Assembly (NCBI GenBank): GCA_022736275.1
Contig: DZBJ01000020.1
Location: forward strand, 1 to 55,975
Direction of reading: 5' to 3'
Source: Rikenella microfusus
Lineage (GTDB): Bacteria > Bacteroidota > Bacteroidia > Bacteroidales > VadinHA17
Length of the DNA stretch: 55,975 nt
Shown one piece after another: positions 43,253 through 51,632 of this stretch. The notes beneath the pieces were generated by a model that was not told where the DNA came from, did not search any database, and saw only the letters and a program-made list of their open reading frames with translations. Both the position numbers and the translations under genes were made by a program. Within the stretch, counting starts at the first letter, position 1, and each line of letters begins with the position of its first letter.

Positions 43253-44314
43253 TTATTCGTTCATCAGGCCGACAGGTTCAGGCAGCCTTGAGCCATCCTT
43301 TGCCAGGAACCTCTTCGCCGGGTCAACCCTGATGCCCATCCTTTTCAGGAGAGGAAGAGACTGAACATTGTGATACTGAAGGCCCAGCTCCCAGGGGTCA
43401 TAACCAAGAACAAGGCCGGCAACCTCTTCATATGTCAGGACCGGGATACCCTGTCCGTCAGCGCCATAGGTAATTCCGTCAATCTCATTAATGGTATACT
43501 GCCACCGGTCCATGAACATGGAGCATCCAGGGCAGTTGGCGATGATAAAATCAGGACGGTAAGGCTCCATCGACTCAAACTTCTTCCTCGAAGCAGAAAG
43601 GGAATAGCCCCTGTTTGCCTGTATCAGATATTGCCTGAAGCCAAAACCGCAGCAGTGACGACGCTCGGGATAATCAATAATATCACCGCCCCATGACTCG
43701 ACCATGCCGATCAGCACATGCGGAAACTCGGCGCCGCCCACACCGTACTTCGGGAACATCTTGGAGTAGTGGCACCCGATGTGCTCAACCACCTTCAGCG
43801 GCTTGCCGGTTGAGATGTCAGACAGGTTGAATCTTGCCTTACGGGCAATCTCATCCCTGAATTTGTAAATGATGTCACTGGCGTGAGAGATAGTCTCGGG
43901 CACATCAAAAGTGCGTCCGGTGGCCTTGAGCAGATCCTCACGGGTGCGTTCAAGCGTCTCCGGGAAATGTTTCCAGGTCTCGAGTATTTCTGTATAGATA
44001 CCGAAAGAGGTGACACATGATATTGCTATATTCTTGTACCCGGCCTCCGTGGCCAGTGAAAAGTGACGGGCAACAACCGTCTGTATCGTTTCAAAAGGTA
44101 CTACATCACCGTGATATCCAATGCCTGTGCATGTTGTGTGTCTCGGGTCTTCAAAGATATCCTTGCCCAGGTCGTCACGCATTATCTTCAGGAAGACCTG
44201 CTCGGAGCCGGCAAAAAATGTCTGCCTGATGCAAGATCTGACGTAAAAGAAATGATCGTCGGGTATCTCCTTCTGGTACTCGGCCCAGATTCTCTTTTTA
44301 CCTTCTGGTTTCAT
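43253..44314 (-). CDS. HdrB-like CCG-domain protein
   Basis: 353 residues of the HdrB/GlpC cysteine-rich family. The C-terminal CCG domain is complete: GCHYSK, then HCCGFG and NCPGCSMF. The N-terminal repeat is weaker: CTGIGYHGD is present but the pairing CCG is replaced by an ISCVTSFG segment. HdrB holds the catalytic noncubane 4Fe-4S pair that reduces CoM-S-S-CoB in methanogens. That substrate is not expected in Bacteroidota, so another thiol/disulfide or an electron-transfer role is likely. Overlaps the upstream HdrC gene by 17 bp. Confidence 0.82.
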   Translation of the reverse strand: MKPEGKKRIWAEYQKEIPDDHFFYVRSCIRQTFFAGSEQVFLKIMRDDLGKDIFEDPRHTTCTGIGYHGDVVPFETIQTVVARHFSLATEAGYKNIAISCVTSFGIYTEILETWKHFPETLERTREDLLKATGRTFDVPETISHASDIIYKFRDEIARKARFNLSDISTGKPLKVVEHIGCHYSKMFPKYGVGGAEFPHVLIGMVESWGGDIIDYPERRHCCGFGFRQYLIQANRGYSLSASRKKFESMEPYRPDFIIANCPGCSMFMDRWQYTINEIDGITYGADGQGIPVLTYEEVAGLVLGYDPWELGLQYHNVQSLPLLKRMGIRVDPAKRFLAKDGSRLPEPVGLMNE

Positions 44315-45047
44315 AGATATCCCTCCTTACATCCTCCGTCTCGCACTGGTGAGTTCCGTTGTCGGCTGTGACCACGTGCCTGAAATATTCAAAATCCCTA
44401 CCCTCCTTTTTGAATTCAAGGCCCATCTCTGCAGCCTTTTCCTCCGATGCCTCCTCGATGGCATCATAGAGCTCCTGTCCGCCTGTCACATTAAATATGC
44501 TCCTCAGTTCATCGAGGACATCATCACTGATTTTGCGGGTGGGACCCTCCTTGCCGTTCAGTTCGCCACCAAGCCGGGCAAGCGAATCATCCATGTATCT
44601 GAAGTAGTGTTCCCATGCCGGACCCTGCTCGGGATGGTTGTTCGGGTCGACATCGTACGAGACCACACAGTAGCCATGCTTAAGCACGTTGTCTCCCACG
44701 GTTCTCTTGATTGCGAACTGCTGCCTGCCCTTCTCCGAGGCGGTGAAGTACCCCAGCTCCTGTGACAGCTTGCGCAGAGCCATGATAACCATGCCGGGGG
44801 TGTTGCCGCGCGGACAGCGGGTCTTGCAGCTCATGCACTGGCCACAGTACCAGATAGTCTCGCTCTTCAGCAGTTCCCTGATAACTTCATTGTTCCTCGT
44901 CTGAACCAGGTCTACAACCCTCCTCGGATCATAGCTGTAATATTCGGCAGCAGGACAGATTCCTGTGCAGATTCCGCAGTTCATGCATGCTTTCAGTCCC
45001 TCCTCAAAACGGACATCCTGCATAAGCCTTGAATAGAGATCTTCCAT
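44298..45047 (-). CDS. HdrC-like 4Fe-4S dicluster protein, long form
   Basis: 249 residues. Two 4Fe-4S motifs in the N-terminal third, CMNCGICTGICP and CGQCMSCKTRCP, followed by a helical region without known domain. First gene of the five-gene Hdr-like operon and partner of the HdrB-like protein. Cytosolic. The 175-bp upstream gap contains a heptamer repeat and no promoter I can support. Confidence 0.85.
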   Translation of the reverse strand: MEDLYSRLMQDVRFEEGLKACMNCGICTGICPAAEYYSYDPRRVVDLVQTRNNEVIRELLKSETIWYCGQCMSCKTRCPRGNTPGMVIMALRKLSQELGYFTASEKGRQQFAIKRTVGDNVLKHGYCVVSYDVDPNNHPEQGPAWEHYFRYMDDSLARLGGELNGKEGPTRKISDDVLDELRSIFNVTGGQELYDAIEEASEEKAAEMGLEFKKEGRDFEYFRHVVTADNGTHQCETEDVRRDIYETRR

Positions 45048-45181
45048 GATATGGTTTTAGCCCTTTACGGGAAGATCAAAAGTAGTCACCCTCTCCTTAT
45101 CGGGGAACGCTATTAAAGCCTATTTTTCGGGGGTATTTATACTTACAGAGCCGGCAGTCTCCAGTCGGCAGCCAGCAGTCA

Positions 45182-45214
45182 GGACTGAAGACTGTGGACT
45201 GTGGACTGAGGACT
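45182..45214. repeat. heptamer tandem repeat GGACTGW
   Basis: Units ggactga, agactgt, ggactgt, ggactga and a partial ggact, 33 bp in all, between the Hdr operon start and the GH5 stop codon. Flanked by further CAGTC-rich sequence from about 45152. Same seven-base period as the repeat after purL but a different unit. Confidence 0.65.
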
Positions 45215-45222
45215 CCCTCCTC

Positions 45223-46434
45223 TTATTTTCGAAGCAACGCCTTTAGGACATCGTAGTTGACCCGACAGTTTTCAATCCGGATATTTTCAGTGAGCTCCAT
45301 GAGCGCCAGGTGCGCCTCATCAGGCGATGGGGCCGGCCCGGCACCCTTCCAGTAGTCGATTATCTGCCTGTAACCTTCAGGCACGGTGACATTCATGATG
45401 CCACTCTCCGAATCGAGCTTCTTGAGCGTCCACCATGCCCACCCGATGCTGTCAGCCTCAAAAAGCTCAACAGCCGACCGGTACCATTCGTTGTTGTTTT
45501 CACCAGACTCGCCCATCCAAACCGGGACATTATGTACATCTCTGATATCAAGATACTTCCGGATGGTCTCAACGGTGGTCGGATTCCAGTACTTGTGAAA
45601 ACTGTAGACAATGTTATCATCCCACGGTGGGGTGAGTCCTTCAAAGTCAGTGGCAAAATGGTTGCCTTCGATGAAGATGATGTGGTTGGTGTCAACTGCC
45701 CGGATCGCATTCGTGATTTCGGTTAACAACTGCAGCAGGGCCATGTTGCCCGGAAGAGGATAATTGGTTTCGTTGATCAGGTCATACCCCCCTATCCACG
45801 GCTCATCACTGTACCTCTGTGCGAGTCTGCTCCAGAGGGCAACGGTCTTTGTCCGGTTCATCTCACTCTCCCAGAGTTTCGGCTTTGTGGTGTCAACATC
45901 GGCAATCGGGATGTCATTACCCTGGCCGCCCGGGGCGGCATGAAGGTCAAGAATGAGGTATATTTGATTCTCAGAACACCAGCGCAGAAGCGAGTCTGTC
46001 ATCACAAATCCCTTCTCCAGCCAGGTGATCTCACCGGGCACAGGTTCCTGGTTAACCGGCGGGGTAAAGAGGTTATAGTGCATGGCGAGCCTGACTGAAT
46101 TGAATCCCCAGGCCTTCAGCGAATCAATATCCCTGCGGGTGACCATGTTCGAAAGCCAGGCATCGTAAAACTCATCGCACCTCTCCTCACCTGTCAGCGC
46201 AGTTATCTTTTTCCTGATATCATACTGCGCGGGAGCCACACCTGACAGCTTCAGCATGTATGGCTCCTGGAGCATCCATCCTCCCAGCCCTATACCCCGC
46301 AGCAGAACATTCTCACCCTTGCCGTTGACGATATGACGGCCATCCCTCTTCAGAAATCCTTGCGATGATGGCTCAGAAGGGTCACATGAAACCAAGATGC
46401 CAGCCAGGACCAGCAATATCAGAGAATTTTTCAT
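45223..46434 (-). CDS. GH5-family glycoside hydrolase lipoprotein
   Basis: 403 residues. Lipobox LVSC (Cys at residue 17), then a GH5 TIM barrel (about 25-365). The barrel begins with LLRGIGLGGWMLQEPY and contains WGFNSVRLAMHY, the acid/base Glu in YDLINETNYP and the nucleophile Glu in VWMGESGENN. GH5 acts on beta-linked glucans, mannans and others; substrate cannot be assigned. Lipid-anchored, surface or periplasmic. Divergent from the GH172-type gene across 75 bp holding a perfect palindrome, so the two are probably co-regulated. Confidence 0.9.
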   Translation of the reverse strand: MKNSLILLVLAGILVSCDPSEPSSQGFLKRDGRHIVNGKGENVLLRGIGLGGWMLQEPYMLKLSGVAPAQYDIRKKITALTGEERCDEFYDAWLSNMVTRRDIDSLKAWGFNSVRLAMHYNLFTPPVNQEPVPGEITWLEKGFVMTDSLLRWCSENQIYLILDLHAAPGGQGNDIPIADVDTTKPKLWESEMNRTKTVALWSRLAQRYSDEPWIGGYDLINETNYPLPGNMALLQLLTEITNAIRAVDTNHIIFIEGNHFATDFEGLTPPWDDNIVYSFHKYWNPTTVETIRKYLDIRDVHNVPVWMGESGENNNEWYRSAVELFEADSIGWAWWTLKKLDSESGIMNVTVPEGYRQIIDYWKGAGPAPSPDEAHLALMELTENIRIENCRVNYDVLKALLRK

Positions 46435-46454
46435 CTCAGTGGTTTTAAATCGAC

Positions 46455-46467
46455 TTTACAATGTAAA
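46455..46467. promoter_or_regulatory. 13-bp palindrome between divergent GH5 and GH172 genes
   Basis: TTTACA-A-TGTAAA is a perfect inverted repeat in the short divergent gap (46435-46509). Its position, 21 bp from the GH5 start and 42 bp from the GH172 start, suits an operator controlling both genes. No regulator is encoded next to it. Confidence 0.4.
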
Positions 46468-46509
46468 TATTTTATTCGAATCGATAACTTTATTCCAAAA
46501 GCCTACCCA

Positions 46510-48099
46510 ATGAATAAACTCAGGTTTAAAACCGCACTTATGGCTTCCCTTGCAGCCATTATTATAACAGCCTCATGCTCCAATGAGCCGGTCATCACCT
46601 TCCGTTCACTTCTGAAGGAAATGGCTGATCCTGAATCTATTACTCACTTTCCTGATCATAGGTACCGGCTGGTGCAGTTCAGCTCGTATGACAGGCAGAG
46701 TATCCACCCCGACAGCGCCGGGTGGTTTGCGAACAACGATTATACTCAATTCGTAAGGGAAGAATTCAATGATGGACGCCGCGAGTATGTCATGCTGGAG
46801 GCTGAAGGTCCGGGTGCCATAGTCCGGTGGTGGATGACATTCGGGAACACAAATGCGCTTAACTCTTATGTCAGGGTTTATATCGACGGGCTGGACTCTC
46901 CTGTGATTGAGGGAATGGCTCCGGAACTTGTCGGCCGGGGTCTTCTGGCTCCTGACCCTCTGAGTGCTGCCGTCTCGCCACTTACCGAACCGCAGCGCCA
47001 GGGGTACAACCTCTTTCTCCCGATACCTTTTTCGGAAAAATGCAAAATCACCCTGGAGAATGATTCAGTTGTCATTACACCGCAAAGAAGAACACCTTCA
47101 ATATATTACAACATTGGTGCACGGCTCTATGAAAAAGGAACCAGGGTAGTATCGATGAAGAACGAGATGTTGACTGAGGATACTCTTGCCATCTTCGAAT
47201 GTGCCCGTACGCTTCGCCCGGAGCGCGAAGAAGAAAGCACAAACGAGCTGCAAAGCTTTTCATCCGGAAAGTATGCTCCGGGCGAGGCATGTTCGGTTAT
47301 TATCAGCAAGCCGGGCTTTGCTGTCAGCAGCTTCACCCTGAATCTTACCGGCAAGGACACAGTTGCAGCCCTGAAGAACTCAATCATCAGCATGCGGTTC
47401 GACGGGAAAGAGATGGTAGAGGTACCTGCCGGATGTTTCTTCGGAACCGGATACGCGTACAACAGTTACCGGACACTGTTCACGGCTGCAGATGCCGATG
47501 GCACACTAAGTTCCTTCCGGCTCATGCCCTTCCGCGACAGCTGCGAGATAAGTGTCATCAACCGAACATCCGATTCACTGATCATAGTTGCATCAGCTAC
47601 GATGTCACCCTATCAATGGGATGAATCTGCAATGCATTTCGGAGCCTCATGGAAGGAATATGCTGGAGTTGAAACCGCCGGTTCTGAGAAAACCGGGGGT
47701 ACCGGACTGCACACCGACCTGAACATAGCTGACCTGAGAGGCCGTGGCCTTTATGCGGGTGACGCGGTGCTGGTATTCAACAGTGCCGATGCCTGGTGGG
47801 GCGAAGGAGATGAGAAGATTTATGTCGACGGTGAGACCTTCCCGTCTTCCTTCGGGACAGGCACCGAGGACTATTACGGATATGCATGGAGCAGGCCCGA
47901 GCCTTTCTCCCATCCGCTCATCGCGCAGCCGTCAGGCCACGGTAACTTCCATCCCGGGATGAGTGTTAACATGAGGTACCGCATCCTTGATGCCATACCC
48001 TTCAATGAATCAATCAGGGTCGATATGGAGCTGTGGCACTGGGTAAAAACGACGATCGACTATTCGGTCACTTCGTATTACTACCTCTCTCCGGAATAG
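46510..48099 (+). CDS. DUF2961 (GH172-family) lipoprotein
   Basis: 529 residues. Lipobox ITASC (Cys near residue 23). Double-jelly-roll DUF2961 protein with the family signature EAEGPGAIVRWWMTFGN (about 97-113) and GTGTEDYYGYAW near 450-460. Characterised GH172 members act on fructofuranosyl and arabinofuranosyl linkages. The exact glycan here is unknown. Divergently paired with the GH5 lipoprotein, suggesting they attack one polysaccharide. The 3' end overlaps the convergent membrane-protein gene by 32 bp. Confidence 0.88.
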   Translation: MNKLRFKTALMASLAAIIITASCSNEPVITFRSLLKEMADPESITHFPDHRYRLVQFSSYDRQSIHPDSAGWFANNDYTQFVREEFNDGRREYVMLEAEGPGAIVRWWMTFGNTNALNSYVRVYIDGLDSPVIEGMAPELVGRGLLAPDPLSAAVSPLTEPQRQGYNLFLPIPFSEKCKITLENDSVVITPQRRTPSIYYNIGARLYEKGTRVVSMKNEMLTEDTLAIFECARTLRPEREEESTNELQSFSSGKYAPGEACSVIISKPGFAVSSFTLNLTGKDTVAALKNSIISMRFDGKEMVEVPAGCFFGTGYAYNSYRTLFTAADADGTLSSFRLMPFRDSCEISVINRTSDSLIIVASATMSPYQWDESAMHFGASWKEYAGVETAGSEKTGGTGLHTDLNIADLRGRGLYAGDAVLVFNSADAWWGEGDEKIYVDGETFPSSFGTGTEDYYGYAWSRPEPFSHPLIAQPSGHGNFHPGMSVNMRYRILDAIPFNESIRVDMELWHWVKTTIDYSVTSYYYLSPE

Positions 48100-48943
48100 C
48101 CGCCTTCTGGCAGACCGAAGCATACCTCCAGGCCTTCATGAAGAGCCTGGTAATGAACAGCGCCTGGGTGGCCAGGAAGAACAGAAAAATCATCCATCCG
48201 TTTGATGGTACCGACCATGCCGTGAACCACATTGACAGGAAGATGAAGATGATATTCAGGATCATGATTACCAGCACAATGCTGTATGACAGCCAGAACC
48301 TCTCTGCCAAAGCCCTGAAGCCGGCACCTACGGCCCTTAACGCCTGTCCGGAACCGGTGGCTGCCACCCATCGTCTCGAGGCGTCCGATACAAAGAGCCA
48401 CACAGGCATACCCAGCAGCCATATTGCAAAAAAGATCCAGATGAGATAAGGGCCAACAGTTGAGCCTCTTAATAAGGTCATTGTCCCTATCGCAGGAAGA
48501 CCAACGACTATGAATGTCCATCCTGCAAAGATAAGTATCATCAGCAGGGCAATCTTCAGGAACGGGAGGAAATGACGGGCTGACTCCCTGATGAAGGCGT
48601 TGGTTTTAAGGGTTCCCCAGGCTCTGGAGTACGACGCAAAGAATCCCCCCGCAAAAAAAGTGTACAGGAAGAATCCCGCCGTCATGAGTAATAGCCCCCC
48701 GGTTGATGCGGCTGATATAAGGTTTAAAAAAGGCTTGCCCATATCACCCGCAAGTCCCAGGTCAAAGCCGTCAGCGAATCGCTCCACAGTCATGCTGTTT
48801 CCGAAAATATTGACCAGCAAGCTTTTAAGCGGAACAGAAACAAACATGATCATTACCAGGGTAATAACCCACATCAGCAGAATAAGCTTATATGACGTTG
48901 CCGCTGCTACGCCTCCTTTTCTCAGTGTTCTCAAGAGAGTCAT
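48068..48943 (-). CDS. six-helix membrane protein of unknown function
   Basis: 291 residues with about six membrane helices (near 18-39, 77-100, 125-148, 163-184, 212-236, 247-267). No recognisable motif; composition and helix layout resemble DUF4013/DUF975-type integral membrane proteins of Bacteroidota, but I cannot assign a family. Starts 10 bp after the M1 peptidase stop, so the two form an operon. Inner membrane. Its 3' end overlaps the opposite-strand GH172 gene. Confidence 0.75.
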   Translation of the reverse strand: MTLLRTLRKGGVAAATSYKLILLMWVITLVMIMFVSVPLKSLLVNIFGNSMTVERFADGFDLGLAGDMGKPFLNLISAASTGGLLLMTAGFFLYTFFAGGFFASYSRAWGTLKTNAFIRESARHFLPFLKIALLMILIFAGWTFIVVGLPAIGTMTLLRGSTVGPYLIWIFFAIWLLGMPVWLFVSDASRRWVAATGSGQALRAVGAGFRALAERFWLSYSIVLVIMILNIIFIFLSMWFTAWSVPSNGWMIFLFFLATQALFITRLFMKAWRYASVCQKAAIPERGSNTK

Positions 48944-48953
48944 CTTACAACGG

Positions 48954-50918
48954 TTAAATGGTGAATAAAGAAATCAACATCTGCATCAGGAAAACAAACT
49001 TGTTTGCCATGCGTCGGGCAGCCGCGAACTTATGAACGCTGCTCCATGAATTGTTGATCCTGTCAACATCGATGTCAATCTTGTCTCCGGGATCCAGCTT
49101 TGCCCACATCACCTTGCTTGCGCCGGTATATTCAAAGTCCTTGAAGCTTCCCCTGCCGTCCCATAGCTCCAGCATCTCTTCACCGCTTTCAAAGCCGATG
49201 AGCACCTCAACCGGAAGGGTAACGCCCCCAAGTCTTTCGATGCTGACCCTGGAAATGTACAGGGTGTCACTGGTCCGGTCGCTGCGGGTATAGGCAATGG
49301 AATCACCGTTGATAACTCCCGCGTAGCTCCTGATCTTATGGGTGGTGACACCCGAAATCCTGTAATCGCATATCTCATTACCATACAGCACCTGGTCAAA
49401 GAACCAGTTCAGGTTTTCCCCGAACATGTTACCATGCTCCTTCGTGACAACATCGTTCACCACGGCAATAAAGTCGCGTGCCGAAGGGTGTCTGAAGGCC
49501 CAGAGCCGGTAGTATTCGCGGAAGACATTGTCCATCGTCTCCGTGCCGACAAGCCCTTCAAGGGTATGGAGCCATGCCGCCGCCTTGTTGTAGGACATCA
49601 TGCCGTATGTGCCGTGCGGATAGAGCCATGAGGGAAGATCGTTTGTTGAAATGGCACGACTTGGTGATGATATGTAACCCAGTCTTCCCTGGTCGGCATC
49701 GGACATCTTGATGAATGGAAGCCTGATGAGGCCGTAGCCTCCGCCGTAGTAATGATCAACTATTCTCTGCTCCCAGTATGAATTGACACCCTCATCAAGC
49801 CATGGCTCCTCGAACTCGTTACTGGCAAGAATCCCCATGAAATAAGCATGCCCGAACTCATGTATGGTGACCATCTCCGCCATTTTCAGGAATGACGGCA
49901 CAACACCGCCGCCAGAAGAGGTGAAAAGCGTTGTGTACTCCATCCCGCCTGCACCCGCGCCTGATACCGGAGGATCAACGAAGGTAAGATGAGGCCATGG
50001 ATAGGGTCCTACCCTGTCATCAAGGTATTCGAGAGCGTAAACCACTGCAGCAAACTGGTTGTCAGCCTTGTCCAGCCCCCTGTCAGTTGTGAGGAGAGTT
50101 ATGTCAACACCCCTCCACTTCTGAGTCAGGACCTTGTATCCCGGCCAGGCTGTCCATGCGAAATCGACAATATCCTCAGCCCTCCAGACCACCTTCTTCA
50201 GGCTGTCACCGAGGTCAATCTCCTCAATCATCATCCCCCCTGATCCGGTGACAAACTCCTTTGGCAGGGTGACTGCAACGTTATAGACTGAATGATTGGA
50301 ATAGAACTCCGAATTGGGATGAAACTGGTGGCAGTTCCAGCCGTCAGCCTCGCGCTGCCTCATGCCAGCAGTCTCGTAGACCCCGAACTTGGGGAACCAC
50401 TGGGCAACAAAATGAAAATCATCTTCGTAGCCGGTCCTTACAATGGGAGAAGGAAGCTTCGAGTCAAACGATATTCTAAGATGCAGAGTATCTCCGGGAA
50501 GAACCGGTTCGGGCAATATCAACTGAATGACTGTCTTGTCGTGGATGTTCCCGTCATCAGGCGCCAGGAAGCTCATTGAACGGGAAAGGTCATTGCCCCT
50601 GCTGTCATTTATTGACCTTATTTTGATCCAGCCCCACCCGTCGTCACCAGCCGGGCTCCAGCGACCCTGTGCGTTAAAGGAGCTCTTGTTGCTACTGAAG
50701 GCGTTCAGGTACATGTGCATCATGACATCTCCCACAGGCATCTCTGAGTTGTTGACCCACCATGCCGTCATTTCTCCGCTGACAATATGTTCCTCAGGAT
50801 CAAGAACCGCATTGATGTCATACCCTGTCAGCCTGGCGCTCAGGGGAGTGTCAACAATCAACTGTCCGGAAAGTAACACTGGCATCCAGAGGGCAATTTC
50901 AAGGACAAATCTTTTCAT
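48954..50918 (-). CDS. M1-family zinc metallopeptidase
   Basis: 654 residues from the ATG at 50918, which gives a clean signal peptide (MKRFVLEIALWMPVLLSGQ); the reading frame runs on to 51128 but that part overlaps the TetR gene and has no coding character. Gluzincin fold: N-terminal beta saddle (about 20-230), catalytic HEFGH (353-357) with third ligand Glu376 in LDEG, and substrate-anchoring GGMEY (324-328) in place of GAMEN. Periplasmic or secreted aminopeptidase by family. Divergent from the TetR regulator across an 86-bp gap, so it may be its target. Confidence 0.92.
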   Translation of the reverse strand: MKRFVLEIALWMPVLLSGQLIVDTPLSARLTGYDINAVLDPEEHIVSGEMTAWWVNNSEMPVGDVMMHMYLNAFSSNKSSFNAQGRWSPAGDDGWGWIKIRSINDSRGNDLSRSMSFLAPDDGNIHDKTVIQLILPEPVLPGDTLHLRISFDSKLPSPIVRTGYEDDFHFVAQWFPKFGVYETAGMRQREADGWNCHQFHPNSEFYSNHSVYNVAVTLPKEFVTGSGGMMIEEIDLGDSLKKVVWRAEDIVDFAWTAWPGYKVLTQKWRGVDITLLTTDRGLDKADNQFAAVVYALEYLDDRVGPYPWPHLTFVDPPVSGAGAGGMEYTTLFTSSGGGVVPSFLKMAEMVTIHEFGHAYFMGILASNEFEEPWLDEGVNSYWEQRIVDHYYGGGYGLIRLPFIKMSDADQGRLGYISSPSRAISTNDLPSWLYPHGTYGMMSYNKAAAWLHTLEGLVGTETMDNVFREYYRLWAFRHPSARDFIAVVNDVVTKEHGNMFGENLNWFFDQVLYGNEICDYRISGVTTHKIRSYAGVINGDSIAYTRSDRTSDTLYISRVSIERLGGVTLPVEVLIGFESGEEMLELWDGRGSFKDFEYTGASKVMWAKLDPGDKIDIDVDRINNSWSSVHKFAAARRMANKFVFLMQMLISLFTI

Positions 50919-51004
50919 TCGGATCCGTTTGTTGAATAGACGGGCAAAATTAAACCTTAATTTCCTCCGTTTACTACCTTTGCACATATTTCTTAATTTG
51001 TGCA

Positions 51005-51601
51005 ATGGCACGAAAGAGCACCCGCGATATGATAATTGGTGTGGCAGCAGGACTGTTTGCCACTGTCGGGCTGCGCCGGACCACCATGGAGACGATAGCT
51101 GCGACAGCCGGGCGGGGAAGGCGAACAATCTACATGTATTTCAGCAATAAGGCAGAAATATATGATGCGGTGGTTGACAGGGAGATCAGGCTGATCACTG
51201 GGTCGCTCAGGGAGCTTGTTTCGTCGGCGCAGGTTTTCGAGGCCGTGCTGCAGCGTTATGCCGAGGTCAGGATCATTCAGCTTAATGCCCTGCTCATCAG
51301 GAATCCGCTCCTCATCAGGGATTTCTCGCTGGGGCACAACAGGGTTGAACGTCTCAGGGACAGGCTGAACAGGGATGAGATGCAGATTCTGACCCCGTTC
51401 TTCAGCAGGCATATCGCATATGAGGATAATTCAGGCCAGCCTTTGCCGGAGGAATATGCTGCTATCTTCCTGAACCTTGCCCGGGGGAGCGACAGGCTGC
51501 TGACAAAAAAGGATGGCCTCAGTGAAGCCATCCGTTTCTCATCTCTCTCCGTCAGCCTGTTCCTCAGGGGAATTTCAGGATTGGGGAAAATCACGGCCTG
51601 A
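51005..51601 (+). CDS. TetR/AcrR-family transcriptional regulator
   Basis: 198 residues. N-terminal HTH (about 5-55): AAGLFATVGLRRTTMETIAATAG then RGRRTIYMYFSNKAEIYDAV, the usual TetR DNA-binding layout. The C-terminal ligand domain is helical and unassigned. Divergent from the M1 peptidase/membrane-protein operon, which it may control. No effector can be suggested. Confidence 0.92.
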   Translation: MARKSTRDMIIGVAAGLFATVGLRRTTMETIAATAGRGRRTIYMYFSNKAEIYDAVVDREIRLITGSLRELVSSAQVFEAVLQRYAEVRIIQLNALLIRNPLLIRDFSLGHNRVERLRDRLNRDEMQILTPFFSRHIAYEDNSGQPLPEEYAAIFLNLARGSDRLLTKKDGLSEAIRFSSLSVSLFLRGISGLGKITA

Positions 51602-51632
51602 GTGCCGGGGTTATTTCAAATTCCTTCGGATA

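Noticed and set aside
50919..51128. N-terminal extension of the M1 peptidase.
   Set aside because: It overlaps the divergent TetR gene and precedes a proper signal peptide beginning at 50918.
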